A stretch of DNA of 64,000 nt from Nymphalis io (GCF_905147045.1 NC_065894.1:13863501-13927500), one strand, 5' to 3'; positions 31,993 through 44,205 are shown, numbered from the stretch's first letter. Translations and numbers: made by a program. Notes: generated from the sequence alone by a model not told the origin.

Positions 31993-34100
31993 TATATTAC
32001 TATCACTACACACTCGTACTTACCATCATTATACATTTTCATAAGTATTTAATCTGAACCACTGGTCATTATTCATTCCGGTATCTCAACAGAGATTAAT
32101 AACTGATAAACAAACGGTGTCTAACGCTCCTGTCTAAAGTATTGAAAAAACATAACGAGCGTACAAATGTGTATTCTTTGCATTTAAGAAAACCGTACAA
32201 ATACCTATTTAATTTTTTTATGTTTCAAAATAAATAATAAGAGTATTTGAAATTGTTGTCCCTCTAATACATATTGGTCACATCGAATCTTTATCATCTT
32301 TGTCTGTATCCACAATTAATTTTATTTATAAAATTAAAAATAACTTATTTATTGAGTTAATATGAATATTTCCGAGTTGTCAAAACGAAAACAAGCATTA
32401 TTTGTTCGTTCGTTCGTTCATTATTGATAACAATTAAATTCAAATGTTAGTAATTTAGTTAATATAGGCAAGAATTAGGCACACATTAGTTTTTATTTCA
32501 ACAAAATCGGTTGTATCTATCAAAAGTTATAATAACTTAAAGATTACGTACATATATACGTAAAAACAATTTAACGTGGATAAAATAGCGAGTCGCAGCT
32601 ATTTAGAACATAAATCAGTAATGCAAGTGACGACCCTTCTTATTCCATTCTTAGAAATATTACATAAAAACAGGAATTAAAATTATATTTCATAATAATA
32701 CTATAAATAAAAAATGTATGTTGTTTGATAGGTATGTCAGGAGAATAATAAGTATTATTATTCTATTTTATGGTTTCGTTGGTGTCATATGTATATGTCC
32801 GATAGTATGTGTATATACGATATATGATTCAAAATATCGCTCCGACGCTTTCCAAGTGTCAAATATTCTGACAAAACTATAACTGATTCTGAGAAAACTT
32901 TGTATGGTAGATTTGTAGAACTTCATACAGTAAAATGACAATAAAATTACTATAAATTTAGATCAATTAATGTGTCACGCAGTATTAATTCTTATGAAAA
33001 GAAATAACATTTTATTACGTACTAATTTTTATTTATTTTTTTATTTAATTATATGTTTATATATAAATTATATATAAATACATTTAATACAGTTACACTT
33101 AACAGAATCTCCATTTAACCTGTACAAAACCGACACGAGCAATACTATCTAAAAGAACTAGTAACAATCGAAAAATATAGATACAGTAATGAAATGCAAA
33201 TCATTAAAATGAAAACCACGAAGTAAAATAATATTAAATTCATACATAACATTAAATAAAATCTCTCCTACGGAGATTATGGTAAAGCCGCCATATAAAT
33301 GGTAAAGTCGTATTCGAGCTCATAAAACTTGAAGAGATTTTAACTGAAGTTTTAATTCAATCTTACTATATCAAGCACTCATCTTCTTATGAAGTCCTGT
33401 CGTTCCAGGTAACGTTTCCTCTTAAACAGTTTTAAACTCTTAAAAGCTTTAAAGTGTTATACTGATTTAATTATATGGCAACTTTAGTTTTTGTTTAAGT
33501 TTCTATATAATTTTTTTAATATATCTATGAAAATATATAAATATTAATTTTAATAAATATTTTAACCTAACAAAATTCGTCAGTACCCTCAATAATAAAA
33601 ATAATATTTTCACTTGCGAAGCAAACATTCGCTGTACGGCATATTTCCGTTCCTGCCTGAAAGTATAAGCCTATAAACACATTAGCATTTATATTAGGTA
33701 GGGATTATGGCATGAATTATCAAAAAAAAAATATTAGAACAAATACCAAAAAGTGACCTCTATCGTTGAATAGCGGTAAGCTAACTTGCTTAAAGGTAAA
33801 AGTGACATCTATCGAGAATTTTACGACAGTGTCACTTTTATATTAATGTATTATTATATTATTTAAAAGGCACTATTACAATATTTATGTACCTAAAATT
33901 ATTTTAATAAAAATATTATTAATGAGATCTTTTTTTAATTTTTTAAAACATATTATACATGCAGCACCGTCGGTCCGTTCTGTCATCCTTATGTCAAAAC
34001 TCAAATGCCAAGATAAATATAGAATTTGAGGTTATGTTGAATAAAAATCACTATGAAAATCACAATCAATATGAAAAAAAATCACGTACTTATTGGAATT
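31993..34100. other. Anonymous AT-rich DNA
   Basis: No exon supported. Near 33745-33835, two direct copies of an agtgac-tctatcg motif plus a reverse copy (gtgtcactttt) hint at a small repeat. The right end, from about 33960, probably contains the 5' UTR exon of the block C tko copy. Confidence 0.4.
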
Positions 34101-34235
34101 TTATAAATAAAAGTACTAAATAATATTAAAATAGTGCAAAGGTAATTGAAAATAATTGTTTCCGTGTTCATACTAATAAATTGTTCTGCCTATAAATTTA
34201 GGCTTTAATTATAACCTATGTTCTTCACTTTTCAG

Positions 34236-35100
34236 ATGAATTTACTACGAAAAGGAATTTCGCTGTTATCTATTGGATTAAGAATCCAATGCCCTGCTTA
34301 TAGTGGTAAATAATATTGCGTTTATTCTTTTGTTATCACAATAATATTATTTGGTATATAACATATACTAAAATTATATTCCTAAGATCCACAATCATTA
34401 CAATTATTGTAGAAGGTTTTAAAGCTTGCGATTTCGTACCATTTTATTATTATCAGCTTGCTATATAACACAAGTGTAGCACTTTATTGAATTGATGTCC
34501 TCCAAACCGATTTCGGCCACAGCGGCCAATCTCAACAGAGATTAGCCAACTAAGCAGGAGATATTATAGTGCACAAGTGTGTGTGCAAACACAGGTGCAC
34601 TCTCTATTCTCTAACTCTCATAATCCAATGGGACGGCAATCCAACACAACCGGAAAGAGTCGCAGGTCCAATGGCTTTACGTGCTTTCGGAGGCACTGGA
34701 GTGTACACTTCTAACTTCCAAACTCCAGGCTGCTACTGAGAATTTTCTGACAGAAAAACTCAATAACTTTTTATTGTCCCGACCTGGGAATTGAACCCAA
34801 GACCTCTGGGTCTGCGGCCTTACATTAAGCCAACAGACCAACGAGGCAGTCATGACCTATATGGAAATTATATAGACATTCATTTTCAAAATTCATCGCT
34901 TTATAAGCGATCCATTAAACTAACCAAAAACCAAATGGATTAATATTAAACTTAACAAGTATCTGCTGCGTCTGCCACCAATAATGTATGATGAATTTGG
35001 GTTTTTTATCAATTTCAGAGTTAAAGATTGTCCCGGTGTGAAGCTGAAATGCGTCCGAGGTAAATTCGACTTGCCGCACGTCATCAAACAGAAAGTGTAG
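34236..35100 (+). pseudogene. mRpS12: mRpS12 copy C: exon 1 and exon 4 only
   Basis: Exon 1 is 34236-34305. The acceptor cttttcag is followed at once by ATG; 23 codons begin MNLLRKGISLLSIGL (compare MNFLRQ in Drosophila tko), and the donor is gtaaat in phase 1. A likely 5' UTR exon ends at gcaaag before gtaatt at 34142. Exon 4 is 35019-35100 with the usual acceptor and the TAG stop. Exons 2 and 3 are missing, and a SINE (34491-34851) lies in the gap. Joining exon 1 to exon 4 gives the wrong phase and an early stop, so this copy cannot make S12. It is the only place in the window where exon 1 is visible. Confidence 0.88.
34491..34851 (-). mobile_element. Second SINE family, copy 2
   Basis: Same family and orientation as 31645-31992. 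The B box is present as gggttcaattccc on the - strand, and the element ends at atgtcctcc. It sits in the place of the missing exons 2 and 3 of tko copy C, about 30 bases left of the duplication breakpoint. Confidence 0.85.
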
Positions 35101-35990
35101 TAGTCTGTTATATCCAGTTGTGTAAGGTTATTTGTAGCGAAATAAGTCTAGTTTAAGTACAGGAATTAGTTTTATTTTTAGATTTCTTAACCTAAAAATA
35201 ACTTTAATTAAGAAGCTAATATAACACTAATGTTCGCGCGGTGGATTATTGAAAATTTGAGTAGTACATATATGAATTTGCAAGTTTCGTAATGTTATCT
35301 TTTCACTCTTATTTCCATTTATTTATTGATATCATTCCGTGTGCATCTTAATAGCTAATAAACATAACACAAATCGTTTGATGAACAGAGGCAAAAAAAA
35401 TATTGAACGGTTTCGTATTTGCTTTTAAACATTTTATATTGATTATCTACAAATTAAAAATACACTAACCCCATTTAAAGTAAATATAAAAGTAAATTAT
35501 GTATATCTATCGATCATCTTTGAATACACAATAAACACTCATTCGTGAACCCGATTGGTCGGAAAGAAGCAAAAAGCGGCGCTTGCGCAAGCTGCACCCA
35601 TTCTATTGTAACTTAATGGTATGTACTTAACTTTTTATTCAATGGGGACTTGAATGGGGTTAAGCTCGGTAGTCCGCCTTATCTTTATGATACAAGATAG
35701 AAAAATCTATTGAAGATATTTGACTCGATATAGATATTGTTAGTGTAAACTTCAAATTGATTATAACTTTCTATGATTTTGTAACAAAACTAAAAGGTTT
35801 TAAATAATTAAAAGGTCAATTTATGTTTGGTCATTTATTAAATTTATTTCAACTTACAATTCTTTAGAGAATAATATTCTGCAAGTATACTATTTATAAG
35901 ATTGCACAAACATCATTGCACAAACACCTTAGAGCTTAGAACTTGTAGTTCAAAAAAAAAAAAAATAAACACTATTATAATTCTAAATCA

Positions 35991-36837
35991 CTAAAGGAAC
36001 GTCTGGTCACACACTATACACCTATTCGAAGACAGCAGACGTATGATCTTAGACAGGTCTTTTTTCAAATAAGTGACCTTGAGTGAATTTTGGATCTCTC
36101 GTAGTTTTCTCCTGTCACGGCTCTGCTTTGCAGCAAAATTATTCCTCTCTCTCTGATTTCTATAAAAATCGTCGGCGTTCTGATTAGTTTGCACGGCACG
36201 ACGCATTCTCGGATAATTACCGAGCAACGACCCTCCGTTCTTTTCGGCCATTGCTCTGAGGGCTTCCCTCTCGAACGCAAGATAGTCCGGATCGTCTGAT
36301 AGAGCGTCTACATCTATCATATAACTTGGACGCTTTTTTTTTTGTCTGATACCGGAGACTTGGGTGGCGAAAATACGCACGTACTCCTTGAGACACTCAT
36401 CGATTGCGACACATTTGAACTCGACGCAGGCGCTGGTTCAACAACGGGCACGTACATGGGCTGGACATACCCGATGTATGGGTACGGTTCAACACTGTGT
36501 TGCACTGTGCTTATACACGGATACGGTGGAAGCTCCGTTGGACGCTTTTTTTTTTGTCTGATCCCGGAGACTTGGGTGGCGATATAAAGCACGTACTTAT
36601 AGAATTATTGGTCGATTGCTGCAACCCGGAACTCGAAGGCCCAGGCCATGGTTCAACAACGGGCACGTACATGGGCTGGACATACCCGATGTATGGGTAC
36701 GGTTCAACACTGTGTTGCACTGTGCTTATACACGGATGCGGTGGAAGCTCCGTATTTGTTTGCGATGTCGTTTCACGTGTACTATTCACAGATAGATCTA
36801 ATGGTGAGTCCTCAGCGTATGGTCTCCAGAGAGCCAT
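35991..36837 (-). pseudogene. gt: giant-like bZIP gene G3, broken at both poly-A tracts
   Basis: Start at 36837 (MALWRPYAE, with Arg where other copies have Thr), PLDLS and the first 72-residue module, then a frame break at an A10 tract near 36546-36555 (A11 in G2). The second module is in another frame. A second A10 tract near 36334-36343 breaks again before the bZIP part. The basic region NNFAAKQSR is intact, but the residue just before it is changed (YRNQRE instead of YRKQRE). As read, it encodes a 108-residue truncated protein like G1. Confidence 0.78.
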
Positions 36838-36880
36838 GATTACTTTAGTTATGTAGTTACGGCTGGCGGTGAGTAACTAA

Positions 36881-36912
36881 TGATGTTGTTGGTCGCCCCG
36901 GTCTTTCATTCT
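36881..36912 (-). promoter_or_regulatory. Promoter region of G3 with altered TATA-like box
   Basis: The initiator-like tcatta is kept (A at 36881), but the TATA-like box reads aatgaaag instead of the aataaaag found at the same distance in G1, G2 and G4. Confidence 0.38.
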
Positions 36913-37233
36913 CGGGGGTGTGGTCTAATTCTGTAGGGCACCCCCACCCCGCTGCGCGGGTTACTTCCGCTACCTGAATCAACGGGACACATCGGAAGAA
37001 CAATGGGGCGACTTTCGGTCTATTATGAAGAGTTGCGTAGATTTTGCGTTTGCTATTAATTTGCTACTCAAGCTTGCTTGTTTTTGACACAATAGATAAA
37101 AAAATGTGAAGGTTGATAACAATGATATCAAGATGTCACAATTTTCTGATACAATATCGCGAAATGTTTTCAAATAATTTCTTCATTTTTACGATGCGTG
37201 TTCTTTGGTTTCATACTGATATTAATTTAAGTA

Positions 37234-38104
37234 TGCCTCGTATTATTTTATGATTAAAACATAATATCGTGTATGAAAACTGTATTATATACAGAAGAGC
37301 ATAAAAACGGATTATTTACTTTAATAAATTACTTTAATCTCTATTGCCGTGTTCAATGAAAGTATAGTAACTTTTAAAATATTTATTAACACACGAATGT
37401 CTGTAAGTAAATAATAAAGCAAAACCATTTCAAAACAAAATAAATTGGTCGCAATTTCGTCGTCGCAAATTTTTCCAAATGCACATTCCACTTCGAATTT
37501 TTATCTCGTCGAAATAAATTTCATATCACAAATAAACTTATTTAGAAAATCAACAGGTTAATAATAACAAATCTCAAATATATATTTAAACATTCCAAAT
37601 TTAAAAATCTTTAGTCAATATAGAAGCGTTACTTATTAAATGTCATTAATTTACCACCGGTTCGGAAATAAACACCTCAGGCCTAAGAAGAAACGGCGAA
37701 AGAAACTCTGCGAGATATTTTATAACTCACATTTTAAAATAGACAATAAACAATAACAGAAATATATTTTTTCTTTCGAAATAACCCGGAGGCGATTGTT
37801 TCATTCCCAAAGTGTGCTATACTTATTGGTAACTTCAGGTTACAAATATAAAAAATTGGTAGAGGAAAAACAAGACTATTAAATATTTGAAACGGACCAG
37901 CAAGCCTAATACCAGATATAACGACTCAACCGGCTTTAGTTAAATTAAAGTAATAATACTAAACTAATAATAAGGGAATTTAAATTAGCATTGAAATTAA
38001 AAAAAAAAAAACTTATATAAAAATGGACAAAAATATAAGTATAAATACTATACCAATTGATATGCATTATGTTGTCCTGAAGTATCATGCAAGTATTTTA
38101 CATA
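37234..38104. other. AT-rich junction between blocks C and II
   Basis: No gene seen. A short stretch near 37660-37715 (accaccggttcgga to gaaagaaactctgcg) looks like an eroded lepidopteran repeat. An A-run near 37999 is probably the tail of another. Confidence 0.4.
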
Positions 38105-38324
38105 AGCATTTTATTGTATTTTCGGTATAAATATTTTACTATCCGATTGTTTTTTCGGCAAAAATATTTTCAGTTTACGTATATATGTTATACGTTGTTA
38201 TGGCTGTATTTTCTACGAGCTAAAAATCGCTTACGAGATGATATCAAAATTTTACACCGGCATTTATAATGTTTTACAAATTCTTGTGCAAAGATGGTTT
38301 TAAGTCTTTTTTTATATATGTAGA

Positions 38325-38572
38325 TGTTGTAGTAAAAACAGTTTTCATGCTTTACAAATTAATTGATTATTTGTAAATTTACATATTTTAATAATGTGAT
38401 AAATCCTAAAACATTACTAATTATATTTTTGATATATTTATCGCATGATACTAAAAGTAATGATTGTTGACCGGACGCTACGTGGGATCTTCCCATATTA
38501 AACTTTCTCATAGAAAATACGAGTAGCAATGAATCAATTGTGTCTGTTTTGATCGCTCCGCCGCAGATCCTT
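38325..38572. mobile_element. 248-bp insertion absent from block I
   Basis: Block I reads straight from tatatatgtagat to cctttagcg near 223. Block II has 248 extra bases between these points, with agat at both edges as a possible target duplication. There is no coding content and no tRNA-like box. It could be a non-autonomous element, or a deletion from block I. Confidence 0.45.
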
Positions 38573-38820
38573 TAGCGTTAAAGACGCGGAAATTTTGCTC
38601 ATGCTTAAAATTCGAATCTTTGAGAAGAAGTAAAACTTTCTAGCACTTTTCCTTTATAGGTATAGAATTCTTTGATCTAAGATTTCACTTGCTCGATGTG
38701 TGTTTATAATAACACTTCTCAAACGTGATGATGAAGGATAAAAATTGTATAGGAACGCTTGTGTTAGTTATAATTCTATTTATAATAACTATACCTAACC
38801 AATCCATGGTAGACCAGCGT

Positions 38821-39099
38821 ATTTTTTTATATAGGTATGACGAGTATATGGGCCACCTGATGGTAAGTGGTCACCAACGCCCATAGATATTGGCATTGTA
38901 AGAAATGTTAATCATCGCTTACATTGCCAATGCGCTACCAACGTTGAGAACTGAGATGTTATGTCCCTTGTGCCTGTAATTACTGACTCACCCTTCAAAC
39001 CAGAACACAATACCATGTACTGCTGATTTGCGATAGAATATCTGATGATTGGGTGGTACCTACACAGACGAGCTTGCACAAAGCCCTACCACCAGTAAA
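38821..39099 (-). mobile_element. LINE 3' tail, block II copy
   Basis: Duplicate of 474-749 with a few substitutions; it arrived with the block duplication, not by a new insertion. Confidence 0.7.
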
Positions 39100-40382
39100 T
39101 ACATGAAATATAGGAGTATACTCCACCTGGCGTGGTGAAGTATACTCCATACCTTCTCCATAATTGGCAGTAAGACATTTAAGATCTGTTACTTCCTTTT
39201 TATATATAATACATATTTAAACAATATAGATTATGAATATTCAACATTATACTATCAATTCGTTAATGTTACGAAAATATATCATAAGTTTTCTTCTAGA
39301 AGTCTTAAGAATCCTTCCAAGAATTATTATTATTGTTGATAACAATGTGCAGTTATTTGCAATAACCGAACGCATAGTATGAGATGTTGAATTGACAATT
39401 GCGATAAAGTTGTACCATTTGTGAGTGGTATTAAAGTTATTCTTACACAAATATGATTTACAGCGTTTCTGGGAACAGACAATGCTCCCGTAGCGCAACT
39501 CTTCCCTATTGTCGCCTGTGGACTTTTTTTTCTAAATAATTTCGAAGCAACGTTGTCAGAAAGGATAATTTCAAATCTATGTGTCCGTCGTGTGCGGACA
39601 ATGCCCACTATTAGCGGATTATAATCCGCAAAAAGAGCAGGTACTGTTTCAGACACAGTCCAAGTTTAGTGTTTACGCGTTTTGTAAATGACGCTCTGTA
39701 TAAATATTTTTGATGAAAAAAAATGACTTCAATTCTTTAATTTTTTACGACCGATTTTTTGATCGCCAGTTCACTTTTCAAAATAACATAGTCCCATCGA
39801 TAAATCAGCCCCAAATCAACAAATTCAGAATAAAATAGGTACGTTACTAATTCTTCTATTCTAGTCAAATCAAATCTTATACCTACAAATGTATTTGTAC
39901 TATTGTCAACTGTCGCTTTGATTTAATTGCATATGAAATCAACAAATCTTAAAACACGTCCAACAAGTGTTCAGCTCGTAACTTGTACCGATATTATAAT
40001 ATTTGCTTGCGCTATACAGATGCAAGCCTCTCTCCCGGGAGACACTTGGCGACGATTTTCTCAAACAATAACATTCAGCCGGACACTACGTGATATTGCC
40101 TTCGACTCTACTATACGTTTGTTATTTTAGTTGTTGCTCAAATAATTTTAACTTCTGAATATGTTTCGGGTTCCTGGAATATTTTTAATTTGCAAAAAAT
40201 AACATCTATTTTAAAAATAACAAAACAATCTATAATAATCATTTGTTGTTCTGACTAGGTAACTAGGGAAAAAAAATCTTGACTTTATATATGTACATAT
40301 AATAAAACTGTAACGGCGATATATATACGTTAAATTTATACCATATAATGTCATTAAAACCGAGCCGTTAAATTGCAAGAAA
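39100..40382. other. Non-genic stretch, duplicate of 750-2034
   Basis: Collinear with block I up to gttaaattgcaagaaat, where the block II-specific insertion starts. No exon supported. Confidence 0.5.
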
Positions 40383-40448
40383 TGAAATCGATTCACAATC
40401 TACCGTTTAATTATAATATCACTAGTGAAATTATACCTGCGATATATA

Positions 40449-40713
40449 TATAAGATAGGTTATTGAGGATGCTCAAAATGAACCACAAATTGTTTCTCTG
40501 AAAATACAAAGAAACGACATTTAAAGTTCACTAATATCGCCTCCTCTATTATATCTCTTTATTTTCTTACAAAATCAAAGTTCAAAATAATCTAAACATT
40601 ATCCGTCATTCTGTCATTCAACCATCAAATGCGCGGCAAACTGACTTTTAGTTACAGATTAAAAACGCGCGGAGCGCAGCAAATTTGGAATAATGAAATG
40701 TCATTTCATTACA
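40449..40713 (-). repeat. 3' LTR of Gypsy B
   Basis: Pairs with 44771-45025. It contains ataagataggttattgagg at the left edge and gtcatttcattaca at the right edge. Confidence 0.88.
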
Positions 40714-40982
40714 TCTCCCCCCCTAAGAGCGAAAATTCTAAATAATATAATGTACTATAAACGAAAATTTTAAATAATCTAATCTACTATAAACGAAAGT
40801 TCTAAATAATATAATCTAGAAGTTATCTTCATATTCGTTTTCTTCTACCTCATCTGCTGTGATAGGTTGTAATTTTGTTATGTGAAATAAAGTTGATTCT
40901 GTTTTCTTGTTGTCAGTGTCAATCCTATAAATGGATTTTGATATTTTCTCTATTATCTTGAAAGGGCCTATTTTTAATTCGT

Positions 40983-41837
40983 CTAATTTTTTCTATTCAG
41001 TCTATTTCCATTTTCTACATATACACTGTCTCCTATCTCAAACTCTTGCATTTTCCTATTTCTATCAAATATTTTCTTATTGTACTTATGGGATTTTATT
41101 GTATTCTCTAATGCTAATCTTCTATCAGCAATCCACTTCTCTTCGGTTTCTATTGTTTTAATTTCATTTGGTAGAATACTAACATTTGTTCCGTCCAGTA
41201 AATATTTTGGTGCAAAACCTGTAACAGAGTGGTCTGTTTCATTATATTTCTCTATACATTCTCTTGCTATTGTTGTCCATGTTCTCTTATTATTTTTCTC
41301 ATTTATTTTACATCTTATTTTATTTACAATTGTTTGGTTTAATCGTTCGTTCAAGCCGTTCGAGAATGGTGTATTCACAGCTGTAAAAATTAGTTTAATG
41401 TTATTCTCCTGCAAATGTTGTTTAAATTCTATTGAATTGATGCCTGGATATTGATCTGTCAGAATTATTCCAATCTCATCTGTCTCTAGTACTTTCTTTG
41501 TTAATTTTATAAAGTCACTTGCGTTCTGTGTTTTTGAAGTTGTAATAAAAGCATATCTTGTGTAGTGGTCTACTAAAAGGTGTAAGTATTTTTTTGTGGA
41601 CCTAGATCCCCCGAAGCCACCTATAGTATCCATTGACATTATCTCAAATGGTTTTGTCGCTGGTCCCAGTTGTGACATTAACCCAAATTTTCCTTGACAT
41701 CTTGATTTATTTTTTATGCATATTTCACATGTTTTACAAATATTTATTATATTTTTTGTTAGGTTTTTAGCTGTATATATTGGACTTATTTTTTTCTGTA
41801 ATTGTCTAATTCCAATATGACAATAGTCTTCATGCAC
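40983..41837 (-). CDS. Integrase of Gypsy B
   Basis: The zinc-finger end (CKTCEIC) leads into a catalytic core with MDTIGG (first Asp), LTDQYPG (second Asp) and a Glu in SNGLNERLNQ about 35 residues on. This D,D35E layout is complete. The C-terminal part has the GDSVYV-type motif of the family's chromatin or DNA-binding tail. The frame is open for 284 codons. The first His pair of the zinc domain lies upstream across a frame break near 41838. Confidence 0.88.
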   Translation of the reverse strand: MHEDYCHIGIRQLQKKISPIYTAKNLTKNIINICKTCEICIKNKSRCQGKFGLMSQLGPATKPFEIMSMDTIGGFGGSRSTKKYLHLLVDHYTRYAFITTSKTQNASDFIKLTKKVLETDEIGIILTDQYPGINSIEFKQHLQENNIKLIFTAVNTPFSNGLNERLNQTIVNKIRCKINEKNNKRTWTTIARECIEKYNETDHSVTGFAPKYLLDGTNVSILPNEIKTIETEEKWIADRRLALENTIKSHKYNKKIFDRNRKMQEFEIGDSVYVENGNRLNRKN

Positions 41838-41883
41838 CTTTTTTATTAATTCTTTACTAAATTTTTCTGAGAGTATAATCTTT

Positions 41884-42261
41884 TCATGTTTCTTTATTTT
41901 TTTTATAATAGATTTTATTTTTTTGTAGTAAATTTTGTTTCTTTTCTTTTATTGTTTCATTTTTCTCTTGATCTTCAACTATATCTTTCATTTGTATTAA
42001 ATTAACTATTTTCAATATTTCCTCCTTGTTATCTTCTGATTCTAATACAGGGTTTCGGCTCAAACAATCTGCTTCTATATTTTCTTTACCAGGTATATAT
42101 TTTACTGTAAAGTCATATTGAGATAAGTAATATGTGAGGTCACCCAATTCTTCATCTGTCCTGCATTTAATATTCATGTTTTCTAGAGGTTTGTGGTCAG
42201 AGTAAATAGTGAAATGTTTTCCAAATAGCCAATGTTGCCAGTATTTAACCGCTTCTTTCAT
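41884..42261 (-). CDS. RNase H region of Gypsy B
   Basis: Starts inside the domain with MKEAVKYWQHWLFGKHF, then TIYSDHKPLE with a catalytic Asp, and YIPGKENIEADCLSR at the end. The first catalytic Asp is missing together with the deleted end of the polymerase, so this is a partial, inactive domain. Confidence 0.8.
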   Translation of the reverse strand: MKEAVKYWQHWLFGKHFTIYSDHKPLENMNIKCRTDEELGDLTYYLSQYDFTVKYIPGKENIEADCLSRNPVLESEDNKEEILKIVNLIQMKDIVEDQEKNETIKEKKQNLLQKNKIYYKKNKET

Positions 42262-42268
42262 ATATTGC

Positions 42269-42829
42269 TTAAAATTCTCTGAAAATAGCTGGTGATGTTT
42301 TTAAGCCAAAAGGAAGGCAGGTCCACTGAAAGTGGCCATCTTGTGTCACAAATCTTGTTTTACTTCTATCTTCTACCCGTAGTGGTATAGCCCAAAAAGC
42401 TGAGTTTATATACAGTGTAGTAAAATACTTACAATTTCTAGTTTTAATAATCAAATCATCTATTAATGGGAAAGGTTGAGCTTGTGGAACAACAATTTTA
42501 TTCAGTTCCCTGAAGTCTACACATAAGCGGGATTTTCTATTTTCACCTTTTTTAAATGCCAATGTCACTGGAGCAGCGAAAGGACTGTAGGATTCTTCTA
42601 TTAAATTATTCTTTAATAACATGGATATTTGCTCTTCGATTTCTAATTTATCTTCTATTGTACATCTGTATGGTCTTTTACTGCAGTATCTATTTGTTAG
42701 TAAATCTATGTGAGCTTCATAATCTCTGACTGATCCTATATCATATTTGTCCTTAGCGAAAATTGTTTTATATTCCTTTAATATTTTCTCTATCTCAATT
42801 TTCTTTTCATTATCTAAATGGTCTGTCAT
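42269..42829 (-). pseudogene. Reverse transcriptase of Gypsy B, C-terminal palm deleted
   Basis: Has YSPFAAPVTLAFKK, SRLCVDFRELN, a motif A region where the catalytic Asp is replaced (TLYINSAFWAI instead of a DL pair) and FGLKTSPAIFREF. The frame then stops, and the YxDD motif and following thumb are absent; RNase H sequence begins within 10 bases. This is an internal deletion of several hundred bases, so the enzyme is dead. Confidence 0.85.
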
Positions 42830-42847
42830 ACTTACAAATTCTTCTGT

Positions 42848-43228
42848 TTATATGTGTTCATTAAAATTTATTGCAAATGTTTTTATATTCTTTTTTTCAT
42901 TTCTGTTATCTTTAGATATTTCATCTATTTTATTTGTTATTTTCTTTTGTTCTATTTGCAAGTCCTCGTTTTGGGTTAATTTGAATTTCTTTATCATATC
43001 CAATCCGATTATAAAATCATCAAAATCATCATTTTCTACTATATACACATCCACCTCTTCTTCTATATCAAATATTTTTATTTTTATTGTTATCAAGCCA
43101 TCTGTTTTTTTCACACCATTAACCGTTTTCATGTATGCTATATTCACATTTTCTTTTTTTTCTTTTAATTTAATCAGTCTTGAATTTATTAAAGAGATTT
43201 GTGAGCCTGAATCATAAATGCCGCTCAC
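42848..43228 (-). CDS. Protease region of Gypsy B
   Basis: YDSGSQISLIN is the aspartic protease active site (DSG form), and the FIIGLDMIKKF motif follows about 70 residues later, as in Gypsy proteases. The frame overlaps the end of the preceding nucleocapsid frame. Confidence 0.8.
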   Translation of the reverse strand: MSGIYDSGSQISLINSRLIKLKEKKENVNIAYMKTVNGVKKTDGLITIKIKIFDIEEEVDVYIVENDDFDDFIIGLDMIKKFKLTQNEDLQIEQKKITNKIDEISKDNRNEKKNIKTFAINFNEHI

Positions 43229-44171
43229 TTCTAATTTTTTCTCTAATAAAAGTTTGATCTTGATTAATGGTGTACTTACTCGTTTTTTTTTTAATGTTTA
43301 TATCTACTTCAATTATGGAGTTGTTATTTACATTCCTGGGTTTAAAAACCTTTTCAGATTCATTTTTATTTTTCTTGAACCAACATGACTCCTCCGGATG
43401 ATATCTAATTCCTTTGTCCAGAGATTCACAGGTCTTACATGGCTTCTTATCATTAGTTTTATTTTTATAAAGGAATGTACCGCTTTTTATTGTAGTTGAG
43501 TTTTTCTTGTACATCATACCTTCATATTTTCTTATCTCATTGAACAAATCAGTAGTGTCATTGAGTTCATCCCTGTTTTATTTATTTAATATAAACCCAG
43601 GTAAACTCGTTGCAATAAGATCTATCATTGTTTTAGAGTCTATAGATTTATTTATATCTAGTAGAAGTCTTTCTTTTTTTATAGCGTAATCAATTTGTAG
43701 TTCTTCTTTATATCTGAATGCAAGAGCATATGTGACTATATCCCATCCTCGGTTTTTAAAAGTTTCTAAAAATTTGTCTTTCCATTCAGTCCACTGTGCA
43801 TTTATTGTAAGTTTTATGGTCATTGAGCTATACCAATCTAAACAAGATTTTTGAAACAACCTCAATATGTCTATTTTTGTTTCATCTTTTGATATGTTAA
43901 AGCGCTCACATTCTTTTTCAAAACTCTCGATCCATTGCATTGCATTAGGATTCTTACTTGTGAATTTTTCAATAATAAATTTCTCTGAAATATGTTTTAG
44001 GTTATGTTGATTTTCTTTCTTCGTAGTAGTTTCTATTAATTTTTCCAAGATATATTGCAAATTGTCACTTTTGTCTACTGGTTGTTTTAAGCTCATTTCT
44101 TCTAAATATTGATCTAAAAATTGCATATTACCTTCTTCATCTAGATACGTTTTCTTAAGATCTTCATCCAA
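43212..44171 (-). pseudogene. gag and nucleocapsid region of Gypsy B
   Basis: 44171-43578 encodes a capsid-like region (NAMQWIESFEKECERF, LDWYSS, WKDKFLETF) of the kind seen in retrotransposon gag. 43547-43212 encodes a Cys/His cluster (CKTCESLDKGIRYHPEESCW) that may be a variant zinc knuckle. A frame break lies near 43570. The upstream start of the frame, at about 44740, is separated by the SINE at 44206-44547. Confidence 0.75.
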
Positions 44172-44205
44172 TTTTATCCATATTTTTCTACTTTGATGCC
44201 TTTTC

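Larger units (their letters stand above)
34882..37233. repeat. Segmental duplication block C (tko exon 4 and G3)
   Basis: Matches 4473-6895 and 47651-50058. The left edge is at attttcaaaattcat, followed at once by a 30-base deletion relative to block I. The right edge is at attaatttaagta. It holds the end of tko intron 3, exon 4, the spacer and one giant-like unit with promoter. Confidence 0.88.
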
